Below, piece after piece: positions 54,675-63,993 of a stretch of 64,000 bases of DNA. Location of the stretch: contig JAUHXK010000002.1 of assembly GCA_030427405.1 (NCBI GenBank), positions 1 through 64,000 on the forward strand. The letters run 5' to 3'. The first letter of the stretch is position 1. Each line of letters begins with the position of its first letter. The notes beneath the pieces were generated by a model. It searched no databases, had not been told where the DNA came from, and saw only the letters and a program-made list of their open reading frames with translations. The DNA is from Alphaproteobacteria bacterium (lineage in GTDB: Bacteria > Pseudomonadota > Alphaproteobacteria > Rhodobacterales > Rhodobacteraceae). Both the position numbers and the translations under genes were made by a program.

Positions 54675-56135
54675 ATGGGGATATCAGTTGACACTTTTTT
54701 TCTGAAATCGGACGGGCAGGGAACTCTGCAGGCCCAAATTCAGCAGATGATTGCCGAGGGCATCTTGTCCGGTCGTTACCATGTCGGGGAAAAGCTGCCC
54801 TCGTCACGTAAACTGGCGGCGCATCTGCGCGTAAGCCGCATCACGGTCACGCTTGCCTATACCGAATTATTGGCCAACGACTATCTGACCGCCAAGGGCC
54901 GGTCGGGGTATTACGTGTCGCAGAACGCGCCGGTTCCGCCGAAATACACGCCGGTTCAGCGGGGCGAGGACTCGGTCGACTGGTCCAGGGCGCTCGCGCG
55001 GGAATACGCGGATAGCGATCTGCTGTCCAAACCGAAAGACTGGCGCGACTACCGCTATCCCTTCATCTATGGGCAAGCCGACAGAAAACTGTTTGACCAC
55101 ACAAATTGGCGGCTTTGCGCGGTTCGGGCGCTTGGGCACAAGGATTTCGATTCGCTGACCGGAGATTACCAGGACCTCGACGACCCGCTTTTGGTCGAGT
55201 TCATTGCCCGTCATACCCTGCCCCGGCGCGGCATCGCGGCCCGACCCGAGGAAATCCTGATCACGCTGGGCGCGCAGAATGCGCTTTGGCTGGCCTCGCG
55301 TATCCTGCTGAACAAAGATCGCCGGGCGGCTATAGAAGACCCGTGTTATTACGTTTTGCGTGAATTGCTGGCCCGGTCGGAATGCCAGACGACCCCGTTG
55401 CGGGTCGACAGGGACGGCTTGCCGCCCGAGGCGATTCCAGCCGGAACAGATGTGATTTTCACCACCCCCAGCCACCAGTGCCCGACGACCGCCACGATGC
55501 CGGTCGATCGCCGCAAGGCCCTGCTGGACAAGGCCCGCGAGCTGAACGCGATGATCGTGGAAGATGACTATGAATTCGAGATGGCGTTCCTGGGCGCCCC
55601 GTCACCTGCGCTCAAGTCATTGGATCAGGACGGCCGCGTGATCTATGTCGGCAGCTTTTCAAAATCGCTGTTTCCGGGGCTGCGCCTTGGGTACATGGTC
55701 GGCTCGGAACGGTTCATTCGCGAGGCCCGTGCGTTGCGGTCGCTGGTCCTGCGCCATCCGCCGGGCCACATCCAGCGCACCGCGGCCTATTTCCTGTCCC
55801 TTGGCCATTACGACGCCCAAATCCGCCGAATGTCCAAGGCACTGCAGCAACGCCGCAAGACCATCGAAGACGCCGTTGCCGAATACGGGCTGAGCGTTGC
55901 CGGGCACGGGGCCTTTGGCGGGTCGTCCATCTGGATGAAGGCACCAGACCATGTCGACACGCAGGTTCTGGCGCGCGCGTTGCAGAAACAAAGCGTGCAT
56001 ATCGAGCCCGGCGAGTCCTTTTTTTCCGGCCCGGACAGACCCCGAAACTATTTCCGTCTGGGTTATTCCTCGATCTCGTCCGAACACATCCGGCCGGGGA
56101 TCAAACTGATCGCAGAGGCGATAGGCGCCAGCTGA
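54675..56135 (+). CDS. tauR: MocR/GntR-type regulator of sulfonate metabolism TauR
   Basis: The product has 486 residues: an N-terminal GntR winged helix-turn-helix (KLPSSRKLAAHLRVSRITVT, about 40-59) fused to an aminotransferase-like domain whose PLP lysine is K330 in GSFSKSLFPGLRLGY. This fusion defines the MocR group. The gene directly before xsc and matching boxes upstream of both identify it as TauR, the activator of taurine/sulfonate genes known from Rhodobacter. It may be autoregulated. Confidence 0.9.
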   Translation: MGISVDTFFLKSDGQGTLQAQIQQMIAEGILSGRYHVGEKLPSSRKLAAHLRVSRITVTLAYTELLANDYLTAKGRSGYYVSQNAPVPPKYTPVQRGEDSVDWSRALAREYADSDLLSKPKDWRDYRYPFIYGQADRKLFDHTNWRLCAVRALGHKDFDSLTGDYQDLDDPLLVEFIARHTLPRRGIAARPEEILITLGAQNALWLASRILLNKDRRAAIEDPCYYVLRELLARSECQTTPLRVDRDGLPPEAIPAGTDVIFTTPSHQCPTTATMPVDRRKALLDKARELNAMIVEDDYEFEMAFLGAPSPALKSLDQDGRVIYVGSFSKSLFPGLRLGYMVGSERFIREARALRSLVLRHPPGHIQRTAAYFLSLGHYDAQIRRMSKALQQRRKTIEDAVAEYGLSVAGHGAFGGSSIWMKAPDHVDTQVLARALQKQSVHIEPGESFFSGPDRPRNYFRLGYSSISSEHIRPGIKLIAEAIGAS

Positions 56136-56143
56136 GCCCCGTT

Positions 56144-56176
56144 CTGGACATATTTCGCCTTACCGACTGGCCCTAA
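56144..56176 (+). promoter_or_regulatory. Paired TauR-like boxes upstream of xsc
   Basis: CTGGACATAT (56144-56153) and CTGGCCCTAA (56167-56176) are direct repeats 23 bases apart, about two helical turns, 85 bases before the xsc start. This is the layout known for MocR-type activators. Confidence 0.65.
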
Positions 56177-56261
56177 CGCCACGGGCACCCTTGGGTCAAA
56201 ACCGGATCAAGGCCGGGGCGTCATGCCCGGCAAAATCCACATGATCTTGGAGAGCGCCCAA

Positions 56262-58037
56262 ATGAAAATGACCACCGAGGAAGCCTTTGTTAAGGTTCTG
56301 CAGATGCACGGGATCGAACATGCATTCGGGATCATTGGCTCGGCCATGATGCCGATCTCGGACCTGTTCCCCAAGGCCGGGATCATGTTCTGGGACTGTG
56401 CGCATGAAGGCAGCGCCGGGATGATGGCGGACGGCTATACCCGCGCCACCGGCAAGATGTCGATGATGATCGCGCAGAATGGCCCCGGCATTACCAATTT
56501 CGTGACCGCAGTCAAAACCGCCTATTGGAACCACACCCCGCTGCTGCTGGTCACGCCACAGGCGGCGAACAAGACCATCGGCCAGGGCGGATTTCAGGAA
56601 GTCGAACAGATGAAGCTGTTCGAAGATATGGTTGCTTATCAGGAAGAGGTCCGTGACCCGTCCCGTGTCTGCGAGGTTCTGAACCGCGTGATCATGCAGG
56701 CCAAACGCGCCAGCGCACCTGCGCAACTGAACATCCCCCGCGATATGTGGACCCAGGTGATCGACGTCGACCTGCCCGCGATTGTCGAATTCGAGCGCCC
56801 CTCGGGCGGCGAAACAGCCGTCGCACAGGCCGCCGAGCTGCTGTCGGGGGCCCAGAACCCCGTCATCCTGAACGGCGCTGGCGTGGTTCTGTCCGAAGGC
56901 GGCATCGACGCCTCGAAAGCGCTGGCCGAGCGTCTGGATGCGCCGGTCTGTGTGGGCTACCAGCACAATGATGCCTTCCCCGGCAGTCACCCTCTGTTTG
57001 CTGGCCCGCTGGGCTATAACGGTTCAAAGGCGGGGATGGAGCTGATCAGTGAGGCTGACGTGGTGCTGTGCCTTGGCACCCGCCTGAACCCGTTCTCGAC
57101 CCTGCCGGGCTATGGCATGGAATACTGGCCCACGGATGCAAAAATCATTCAGGTCGACATCAACCCCGACCGCATCGGCCTGACCAAGAAAGTCAGCGTC
57201 GGCATCGTCGGAGATGCCGCCAAGGTCGCCAGCGGTATTCTTGCCCAATTGTCCGACACCGCTGGTGACGCTGGCCGCGATGCGCGCAAGGCGAAGATCG
57301 CGCAAAAGAAATCCGCCTGGGCGCAGCAATTGTCCAGCATGGACCACGAGGATGACGACCCCGGCACCAGCTGGAACGAACGCGCCCGCGCGGCCAAGCC
57401 GGACTGGATGAGTCCCCGCATGGCATGGCGCGCCATTCAGGCGGCGCTGCCGAAAGAGGCGATAATCAGTTCCGATATCGGCAACAACTGCGCCATCGGC
57501 AATGCCTATCCGTCCTTCGACGAGGGCCGCAAATACCTGGCCCCTGGCCTGTTCGGCCCCTGCGGTTACGGCCTGCCTGCCATCGTGGGCGCCAAGATCG
57601 GCTGCCCGGACGTGCCGGTCGTGGGCTTTGCCGGTGACGGGGCCTTTGGCATCGCGGTGAACGAACTGACAGCCATCGGCCGCGAGGAATGGCCCGCCGT
57701 GACCCAGATCGTGTTCCGCAACTATCAGTGGGGTGCGGAAAAGCGCAATTCGACGCTGTGGTTCGACGACAACTTCGTGGGCACGGAACTGGACACCAAG
57801 GTTTCCTATGCCGGCATTGCGAAGGCCTGTGGCCTGAAGGGCGTAATCGCCAGAACCCAGGACGAGCTGACCGCGGCGCTGGCCCAGGCAATCGAAGACC
57901 AGAAGAACGGCACAACCACATTGATCGAAGCGATGATCAACCAAGAGCTGGGCGAGCCCTTCCGCAGGGACGCAATGAAGAAACCCGTGGCCGTCGCCGG
58001 TGTTTCTGCCGACGACATGAACCGGTCGCAGGTCTGA
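56262..58037 (+). CDS. xsc: Sulfoacetaldehyde acetyltransferase
   Basis: This thiamine diphosphate enzyme converts sulfoacetaldehyde plus phosphate to acetyl phosphate and sulfite. It has 591 residues from the ATG at 56262 (MKMTTEEAFVKVLQMHGIEH), preceded by GGAGAG. The catalytic Glu of the pyrimidine domain is in CAHEGSAGMMADGY; the ThDP-binding motif is GDGAFGIAVNELTAIG, ending with RNYQWGAEKRN. It is the hub of taurine, isethionate and related C2-sulfonate pathways; the genes that feed it (transport, aminotransferase or dehydrogenase) are not in this window. Confidence 0.96.
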   Translation: MKMTTEEAFVKVLQMHGIEHAFGIIGSAMMPISDLFPKAGIMFWDCAHEGSAGMMADGYTRATGKMSMMIAQNGPGITNFVTAVKTAYWNHTPLLLVTPQAANKTIGQGGFQEVEQMKLFEDMVAYQEEVRDPSRVCEVLNRVIMQAKRASAPAQLNIPRDMWTQVIDVDLPAIVEFERPSGGETAVAQAAELLSGAQNPVILNGAGVVLSEGGIDASKALAERLDAPVCVGYQHNDAFPGSHPLFAGPLGYNGSKAGMELISEADVVLCLGTRLNPFSTLPGYGMEYWPTDAKIIQVDINPDRIGLTKKVSVGIVGDAAKVASGILAQLSDTAGDAGRDARKAKIAQKKSAWAQQLSSMDHEDDDPGTSWNERARAAKPDWMSPRMAWRAIQAALPKEAIISSDIGNNCAIGNAYPSFDEGRKYLAPGLFGPCGYGLPAIVGAKIGCPDVPVVGFAGDGAFGIAVNELTAIGREEWPAVTQIVFRNYQWGAEKRNSTLWFDDNFVGTELDTKVSYAGIAKACGLKGVIARTQDELTAALAQAIEDQKNGTTTLIEAMINQELGEPFRRDAMKKPVAVAGVSADDMNRSQV

Positions 58038-58105
58038 TCCAAGGTGGCCGGTCCCAGCGCGCCCCGCCACAGGGCAAAACCTCTGGCAATCAGAAAGGGC
58101 CACGC

Positions 58106-59182
58106 GTGATCCTTGTTGTGAATGCCGGATCGTCGTCGATCAAGATCGAGTTGTTCTCGATGCAGTTGGAACCGGTCCTGTCGGGGTCGGTCAGCGGCAT
58201 TGGCGACGCGGCGCGGTTAAGGCTGGGGTCGGCCCAGGAACGGGTCAAGGCAGCCGATCATGACGCCGCGCTGGATTGCCTGCTGGCGGGGATCGAGGCC
58301 CGCGGCCACGCCCTGTCGGACCTTTCGGCGGCGGGCCACAGGGTTGTCCATGGCGGAGCCGAACTGACCGCCCCGTGCCGATTGACACGGGACGTTCTGA
58401 ATCAGATCAAGGCCTGCATCCCCCTGGCCCCGCTTCACAACCCGCATAACCTGACCGGTATCGCCATCCTGTCGGATCGTCTGCCGGACCTGCCGCAATT
58501 CGCATCCTTCGACACGGCCTTTCATGCCACCAACCCCGACGTGGCAACAACCTATGCCCTGCCGGTTCAAGAACGCGACAAGGGTATTCGGCGATACGGG
58601 TTTCATGGAATAAGCTATGCTTCGATGGTCGAACATTTCGGCGCGGCGCTTCCGTCACGTCTGCTGGCGCTGCATCTGGGCAACGGGGCCAGCCTGTGCG
58701 CCATCCGTGACGGTCAGAGCGTGGCATCCAGCATGGGATATTCCCCTCTGGCCGGGCTGACGATGGGGACACGCAGCGGCGAGATCGACGGTATGGCCGT
58801 TCTGCGTATGGCCCAGGAACTTGGGCCCGAGGAAACCGACCGTCTTTTGAACAACGAAAGCGGCCTGACCGGGCTGGCGGGTACCAATGATATGGCGCAG
58901 CTTCTCGCCCGCTCGGATGATGCCGCCCGGTTTGCCGTCGACCATTTCTGTTACTGGGCAGCCCGCCATGCGGGCAGCGCCATCGTTGCCATGGGCGGTG
59001 TCGATGCCATCGCCTTTACCGGCGGGATCGGTGAAAACGCCGCCCCCGTCCGCGACCAGATCATGCAGCATCTTGCCTTTCTGGGGCCATTGCCGATGCA
59101 TGTCATACCCGCCGACGAAGAGGGTTGCATCGCGCGTGACACAAAGCGGCTGCTTGATGCGCACGCCCGCAGCATAGGGTGA
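58106..59182 (+). CDS. ackA: Acetate kinase (short form)
   Basis: AckA makes ATP and acetate from acetyl phosphate and ADP. It has 358 residues from the GTG at 58106, preceded by AAGGG; the family norm is about 400. Motifs are NAGSSSIK (6-13), GHRVVHGG, the catalytic FDTAFH (D136) and RRYGFHG (H167), then MGTRSGEID and FTGGIGENA. The shortening is mainly near the N-terminal third. It lies 68 bases after xsc, so it is placed to use the acetyl phosphate made by Xsc. Confidence 0.93.
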   Translation: MILVVNAGSSSIKIELFSMQLEPVLSGSVSGIGDAARLRLGSAQERVKAADHDAALDCLLAGIEARGHALSDLSAAGHRVVHGGAELTAPCRLTRDVLNQIKACIPLAPLHNPHNLTGIAILSDRLPDLPQFASFDTAFHATNPDVATTYALPVQERDKGIRRYGFHGISYASMVEHFGAALPSRLLALHLGNGASLCAIRDGQSVASSMGYSPLAGLTMGTRSGEIDGMAVLRMAQELGPEETDRLLNNESGLTGLAGTNDMAQLLARSDDAARFAVDHFCYWAARHAGSAIVAMGGVDAIAFTGGIGENAAPVRDQIMQHLAFLGPLPMHVIPADEEGCIARDTKRLLDAHARSIG

Positions 59183-59275
59183 CGGGGGCATGGTCGTGAT
59201 GTCAGTGTCACCCCCAGGTCTGAACGCGCGCCCGCCAAAGGTCCACGGTTTGGCAGGCAATAACTCAGGTGGCGC

Positions 59276-60307
59276 ATGTTCGCAAAACTGACGTCGTTTT
59301 CCATGGACCACGACCGCGCAAAGGCCGTTGCCCGCGACCTCTTCCCCGGGATCGCCATATCGGTCATCGTGGCAATAACAGCGCAGTTTCTGGCCGAGCA
59401 TTACGCGACACCGGCCATGCTTTTGGCCCTGCTTCTGGGCATCGCCGTCAGTTTTCTTGGGGAAGAAGGGAAAACCGTTTCCGGTATTGCGTTTTCGGCC
59501 AGGACATTGCTGCGGGTCGGCGTTGCCCTGCTGGGGGTACGGGTATCGATGATGCTGATGCTGGGCCTTGGGCCCGGCCTGATCGGCCTGGTGATCGCCG
59601 GGCTTGTTGCAACAATTGCCTTCGGGCTGATAGTCGCCCCGATATTCGGGCACAAGTGGCGCTTTGCCCTGCTGACGGCAGGCTCGGTTGCGATTTGCGG
59701 CGCCTCCGCTGCCATGGCCATCAGCGCAATCCTGCCGCGCGATGAACGATCGGAAGAGCGCCTGATCTTCACCGTCCTGGGTGTGACCGTGTTGTCGACG
59801 ATCGCGATGATCGCCTACCCGATCATCGTGAACGCTCTGGCACTGGATTCAATCCAGGCCGGGGTGTTCCTGGGCGGCACAATCCACGACGTGGCCCAGG
59901 TCGTAGGGGCCGGTTTCTCGATTTCTGATGCCACAGGTGAAACCGCCACGCTGGTCAAACTGATGCGCGTCGCCATGCTTGCGCCGGTTGTCCTGGTTTC
60001 GTCCATCCTGATCCGAAGCTTTGCCCAATTGCCAACCGGCGGGAAACGCCCGCCGGTCCTGCCGGGTTTTGTCGTTGCTTTTCTGATCCTGGCCGGGCTC
60101 AATTCATTTGGGCTGATTCCACAGGCGGTTAGCGAGTTCCTCGGCCAATGTTCGCGCTGGCTGTTGCTAACGGCAATCGCTGCTGTCGGCATGAAAACAA
60201 ACCTCAGGCAGGTATTGTCCGTAGGAGGGGCGGCAATAGCGCTAATCGTGGCCGAGACCATTTTCATCGCAGGGTTCATCCTTGCAGGGATCGGCTTGCT
60301 GACCTGA
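59276..60307 (+). CDS. tauZ: YeiH/TauZ-family putative sulfite/sulfate exporter
   Basis: This is a 343-residue membrane protein with about 10 helices. The family segments LLALLLGIAVSFL, RVGVALLGVRVS, AGSVAICGASAAMAISAILP and GGTIHDVAQVVGAGF are typical of the YeiH (UPF0324) group. Homologues in sulfonate gene clusters are called TauZ and proposed to export sulfite or sulfate. It lies between ackA and soeA, which supports that role; transport has not been shown here. Confidence 0.88.
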   Translation: MFAKLTSFSMDHDRAKAVARDLFPGIAISVIVAITAQFLAEHYATPAMLLALLLGIAVSFLGEEGKTVSGIAFSARTLLRVGVALLGVRVSMMLMLGLGPGLIGLVIAGLVATIAFGLIVAPIFGHKWRFALLTAGSVAICGASAAMAISAILPRDERSEERLIFTVLGVTVLSTIAMIAYPIIVNALALDSIQAGVFLGGTIHDVAQVVGAGFSISDATGETATLVKLMRVAMLAPVVLVSSILIRSFAQLPTGGKRPPVLPGFVVAFLILAGLNSFGLIPQAVSEFLGQCSRWLLLTAIAAVGMKTNLRQVLSVGGAAIALIVAETIFIAGFILAGIGLLT

Positions 60308-60332
60308 AAACCGAAATACCAAGGGAGGCCAG

Positions 60333-63152
60333 ATGACAGTCCAGCAACCCGACGTAGACACGTCGCCCAAAGTATCGGACGAAATCCGCCGCACCACCTG
60401 TTACATGTGCGCCTGTCGCTGCGGCATCAATGTCCACATGAAAGACGGTCAGGTCGCCTATATCGAAGGCAACCGCGATCACCCGGTGAACAAGGGCGTC
60501 CTGTGTGCCAAAGGGTCCGCCGGGATCATGCAGGTCAACGCGCCCTCACGCCTGCGCAAGCCTCTGCGGCGCGTCGGTCCGCGCGGCTCGGGTGAGTTCC
60601 GCGAGATCGAGTGGGACGAGGCAATCAGCACCGCCGTCGGTTGGCTGAACGAGTTGCACGAGACCGCCCCGCACAAGCTGGCCTTCTTCACTGGACGTGA
60701 TCAGAGCCAGAGCTTCACCAGCTTTTGGGCACAGAATTTCGGCACCCCGAACTATGCCGCCCATGGCGGGTTCTGCTCGGTCAACATGGCGGCGGGCGGC
60801 ATTTACACGATGGGCGGCGCGTTTTGGGAGTTCGGCCAGCCCGACTGGGACCATACCAAGCTGTTCATGCTGTTCGGCGTGGCCGAGGATCATGACAGCA
60901 ACCCAATCAAGATGGGCATCGGCAAGATCAAGGCGCGCGGCGCACGGGTGATCGGGGTAAACCCGATCCGCTCCGGCTATAACGCCGTTGCTGACGATTG
61001 GGTCGGGATCACACCCGGCACCGATGGGCTGTTCATCCTGTCGCTGATCCATGTGCTGATGAAGGCGGGCAAGATCGATCTGGACTACCTCGCCCGCTAC
61101 ACCAACGCGCCGGTGTTGGTAAACGCGGCCGAGGGCCCGGAGAAGGGTCTGTTCCTGCGCGACGCAGCCGGCAAGCCGCTGGTGATCGACCGCGTGACCG
61201 GAAAGCCCGCCGCTTTTGACAAACCCGGCGTGCGCCCGGACCTGACGGCGACCTATGACAAGGACGGCGTCATCCACCGCCCAGTCTTCCACCTGATGGC
61301 CGAGAAATACCTCGCGGACAATCACGCCCCCGAAAAAGTGGCCGGGCGCTGCGGCATACCAGCCCAGAAAATCCGTGCCATCGCCACCGAAATAGCGCGC
61401 GTCGCCTTTGACGAGGCCATCGAGCTCGACCAGGAATGGACCGACTTCCGAGGCGAAAAGCACAGCAAAATGACGGGCCGCCCGGTCAGCTTCCACGCCA
61501 TGCGAGGGGTCTCGGCCCATGCCAATGGCTTCCAGACCTGCCGCGCCCTGCATGTGCTGCAAATCCTGCTGGGCACGGTCGAGGTTCCCGGCGGTTTCCG
61601 CTTCAAACCGCCCTACCCCAAACCGGTCGAGGCCCACCCCACGCCCCACGGCGACCGCCGCCCCGGTCGCCCGCTGGAAGGACCGCATCTGGGGTTCCCG
61701 CGCGGTCCCGAGGATCTCCTGTTGAACGAGGACGGCACCGCCCAGCGCATCGACAAGGCGTTCACCTGGGAAAATCCGATGTCGGCTCATGGGCTGATGC
61801 ATATGGTGATCTCGAACGCTGCGGCCGGCGATCCCTACAAGATCGACACGCTGTTCATGTACATGGCCAACATGTCGTGGAACTCGTCCATGAACACCAA
61901 GGGCGTGATGGATATGCTGACCGCGCGCAACGAGGACGGCAAATACGTCATCCCCAAGATCATCTATTCAGATGCCTATTCCTCGGAAATGGTCGCCTAT
62001 GCCGACCTGATCCTGCCCGACACCACCTATCTGGAACGCCACGACTGTATCTCGCTGCTGGATCGCCCGATCTGCGAGGCCGACGCCGCCGCGGATGCCA
62101 TCCGCTGGCCCGTGGTGGAACCAGACCGGGATGTGCGCGGGTTCCAGTCGGTGCTGATCCAGCTTGCCAACCGCATGAGCCTGCCCGGCTTCACCAACGA
62201 AGACGGCACGCCCAAGTGGAAGGACTATGCCGACTATATCGTCAACCATGAACGCAAGCCGGGCATCGGCCCCTTGGCCGGGTTCCGGGGCGAGGATGGC
62301 ACCAAGGAAGGCCGCGGCGCGGTCAACCCCGACCAGCTGAACCGCTATATCGAAAATGGTGGCTTCTACGTCGCGCATATCCCCCAAGGCGCGGAATACT
62401 ACAAACCATGGAACACCGCCTATCAGGACTGGGCCGTTGGAATGGGTCTCTATGACAGCCCGCAACCCTACCTGTTCCAGCTTTATTCCGAGCCGATGCG
62501 CAAATTCCAGCTGGCCGCCGAAGGTCACGGACCAAACCAGCCCCCCGACCACCTGCGCCAGCGTATCAAAGACGCCATGGACCCGCTGCCGATCTGGTAC
62601 GAAACCGACCAACAGGGCAACGAAGGTTTCACCATCAACGCCCTGACCCAGCGGCCAATGGCGATGTATCACAGCTGGGGCAGCCAAAATGCGTGGCTCC
62701 GGCAACTACACGGGCGCAACCCGCTCTACGTCCCCACCAAGCTGATGCGCGAACACGGGCTGCAAGACGGCGACTGGGCCAAGGTCACCTCTCCTCACGG
62801 CGAGATCACCGTCCCCGTGATGGAGATGGCCGCGCTGAATGAAAACACCGTCTGGACCTGGAACGCCATCGGCAAGCGCAAAGGGGCCTGGGCGCTGCAA
62901 GAAGACGCGCCCGAGGCCACCAAGGGTTTCCTGCTCAACCACCTGATCCACGAGCTCTTGCCCCCCAAAGGCGATGGTATGCGATGGGCAAACTCAGACC
63001 CGATCACCGGCCAGGCCGCATGGTTCGACCTTAAGGTCAAGATCGAAAAGGCTACCCCCCCTGCGGATGCAGAAAGCCAACCCGAATTTTCCCCGATCAA
63101 TTCCCCCGTCGGCACCGGCCCGAAGGATATCGCGTGGAAGGTAAGCAAATGA
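60333..63152 (+). CDS. soeA: Sulfite dehydrogenase molybdopterin subunit SoeA
   Basis: This is a DMSO-reductase-family molybdoenzyme of 939 residues without a signal peptide. The N-terminal 4Fe-4S site is CYMCACRCG plus C58 (C23, C26, C30, C58); a likely Mo-ligand Cys is C148 in GGFCSVNMAAGG. GGGAGG precedes the ATG. Together with SoeB and SoeC it forms the cytoplasmic, quinone-linked sulfite-oxidising complex known from Allochromatium and roseobacters. A polysulfide/thiosulfate reductase is the alternative; the xsc/tauZ context favours sulfite. Confidence 0.9.
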   Translation: MTVQQPDVDTSPKVSDEIRRTTCYMCACRCGINVHMKDGQVAYIEGNRDHPVNKGVLCAKGSAGIMQVNAPSRLRKPLRRVGPRGSGEFREIEWDEAISTAVGWLNELHETAPHKLAFFTGRDQSQSFTSFWAQNFGTPNYAAHGGFCSVNMAAGGIYTMGGAFWEFGQPDWDHTKLFMLFGVAEDHDSNPIKMGIGKIKARGARVIGVNPIRSGYNAVADDWVGITPGTDGLFILSLIHVLMKAGKIDLDYLARYTNAPVLVNAAEGPEKGLFLRDAAGKPLVIDRVTGKPAAFDKPGVRPDLTATYDKDGVIHRPVFHLMAEKYLADNHAPEKVAGRCGIPAQKIRAIATEIARVAFDEAIELDQEWTDFRGEKHSKMTGRPVSFHAMRGVSAHANGFQTCRALHVLQILLGTVEVPGGFRFKPPYPKPVEAHPTPHGDRRPGRPLEGPHLGFPRGPEDLLLNEDGTAQRIDKAFTWENPMSAHGLMHMVISNAAAGDPYKIDTLFMYMANMSWNSSMNTKGVMDMLTARNEDGKYVIPKIIYSDAYSSEMVAYADLILPDTTYLERHDCISLLDRPICEADAAADAIRWPVVEPDRDVRGFQSVLIQLANRMSLPGFTNEDGTPKWKDYADYIVNHERKPGIGPLAGFRGEDGTKEGRGAVNPDQLNRYIENGGFYVAHIPQGAEYYKPWNTAYQDWAVGMGLYDSPQPYLFQLYSEPMRKFQLAAEGHGPNQPPDHLRQRIKDAMDPLPIWYETDQQGNEGFTINALTQRPMAMYHSWGSQNAWLRQLHGRNPLYVPTKLMREHGLQDGDWAKVTSPHGEITVPVMEMAALNENTVWTWNAIGKRKGAWALQEDAPEATKGFLLNHLIHELLPPKGDGMRWANSDPITGQAAWFDLKVKIEKATPPADAESQPEFSPINSPVGTGPKDIAWKVSK

Positions 63153-63158
63153 TCCGCT

Positions 63159-63208
63159 CTTCATCTGGCCAAAAATATCCCGGGGAGCGCGAGGGGCTGG
63201 CCCCTCGC
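63159..63208 (+). repeat. Short 3' intergenic element, copy 2 (after soeA)
   Basis: CTTCATCT begins 7 bases after the soeA stop, then eleven bases on is AAATA followed by TCCCGGGGA, matching the copy after ybaB. A perfect hairpin GCGAGGGG/CCCCTCGC follows (63189-63208). It lies within the soe operon and could limit or protect the mRNA. Confidence 0.5.
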
Positions 63209-63243
63209 ACCCACCCTCACCACCAGCGTGGAGGTCAAAAAAT

Positions 63244-63993
63244 ATGACCCAGCTCCCCGAATCCACTGATCGAAAAATGGGCCTGGTCATCGACCTGGAT
63301 ACCTGTGTCGGCTGCCACGCCTGCGTGATTTCCTGCAAAGGCTGGAACACCGAAAACTACGGCGCGCCTTTGTCGGATCAGGATGCCTACGGTGGCAACC
63401 CCTCGGGCACATTCCTGAACCGGGTGCATTCCTACGAGGTGCAACCGGCCCAAGGCCATGCTCAATTGATCCACTTCCCCAAATCCTGCCTGCATTGCGA
63501 AGACGCCCCCTGCGTCACCGTCTGCCCCACGGGTGCCAGCTACAAACGGGTCGAAGACGGCATCGTGTTTGTCAACGAAAGCGACTGCATCGGGTGCGGC
63601 TTGTGCGCCTGGTCCTGCCCCTATGGCGCGCGGGAAATGGACATGGCCGAGGGCGTGATGAAGAAATGCACGCTGTGCGTTGATCGTATCTACAATGAAA
63701 ACCTGCCCGAGGTGGATCGAGTTCCGTCCTGCGTCCGCACCTGCCCAGCCGGTGCACGGCATTTCGGAGACCTCGGTGATCCTGACAGCGACGTCAGCAA
63801 GCTGGTTGCTGAACGCGGCGGCATGGACCTGATGCCCGAAATGGGCACCAAACCCGTCAACAAATACCTGCCGCCCAGACCCAAGGATCAAATCGACGAC
63901 CAGATCGACATCCTTGCACCGCTGCTGGCCCCCGTTGCCGAAGACCCCAAAGGCTTCCTGGCCTGGCTTGACAAGACGCTGGAGAAACTCTGA
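63244..63993 (+). CDS. soeB: Sulfite dehydrogenase iron-sulfur subunit SoeB
   Basis: This is a 249-residue ferredoxin-like subunit with four 4Fe-4S clusters. The first motif is CVGCHACVISCKGW (C21, C24, C27, C31); others include CLHCEDAPCVTVCPTG, CIGCGLCAWSCPYG and CTLCVDRI. It moves electrons from SoeA to the membrane subunit. GGAGG precedes the ATG. Its stop TGA overlaps the ATG of soeC (TGATG). Confidence 0.93.
   Translation: MTQLPESTDRKMGLVIDLDTCVGCHACVISCKGWNTENYGAPLSDQDAYGGNPSGTFLNRVHSYEVQPAQGHAQLIHFPKSCLHCEDAPCVTVCPTGASYKRVEDGIVFVNESDCIGCGLCAWSCPYGAREMDMAEGVMKKCTLCVDRIYNENLPEVDRVPSCVRTCPAGARHFGDLGDPDSDVSKLVAERGGMDLMPEMGTKPVNKYLPPRPKDQIDDQIDILAPLLAPVAEDPKGFLAWLDKTLEKL

Noticed and set aside
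57689..58105. N-terminal extension of the ackA frame over xsc
   Set aside because: The frame runs back into xsc in a different phase with low-complexity content; acetate kinase similarity begins exactly at the GTG at 58106, which has a ribosome-binding site.
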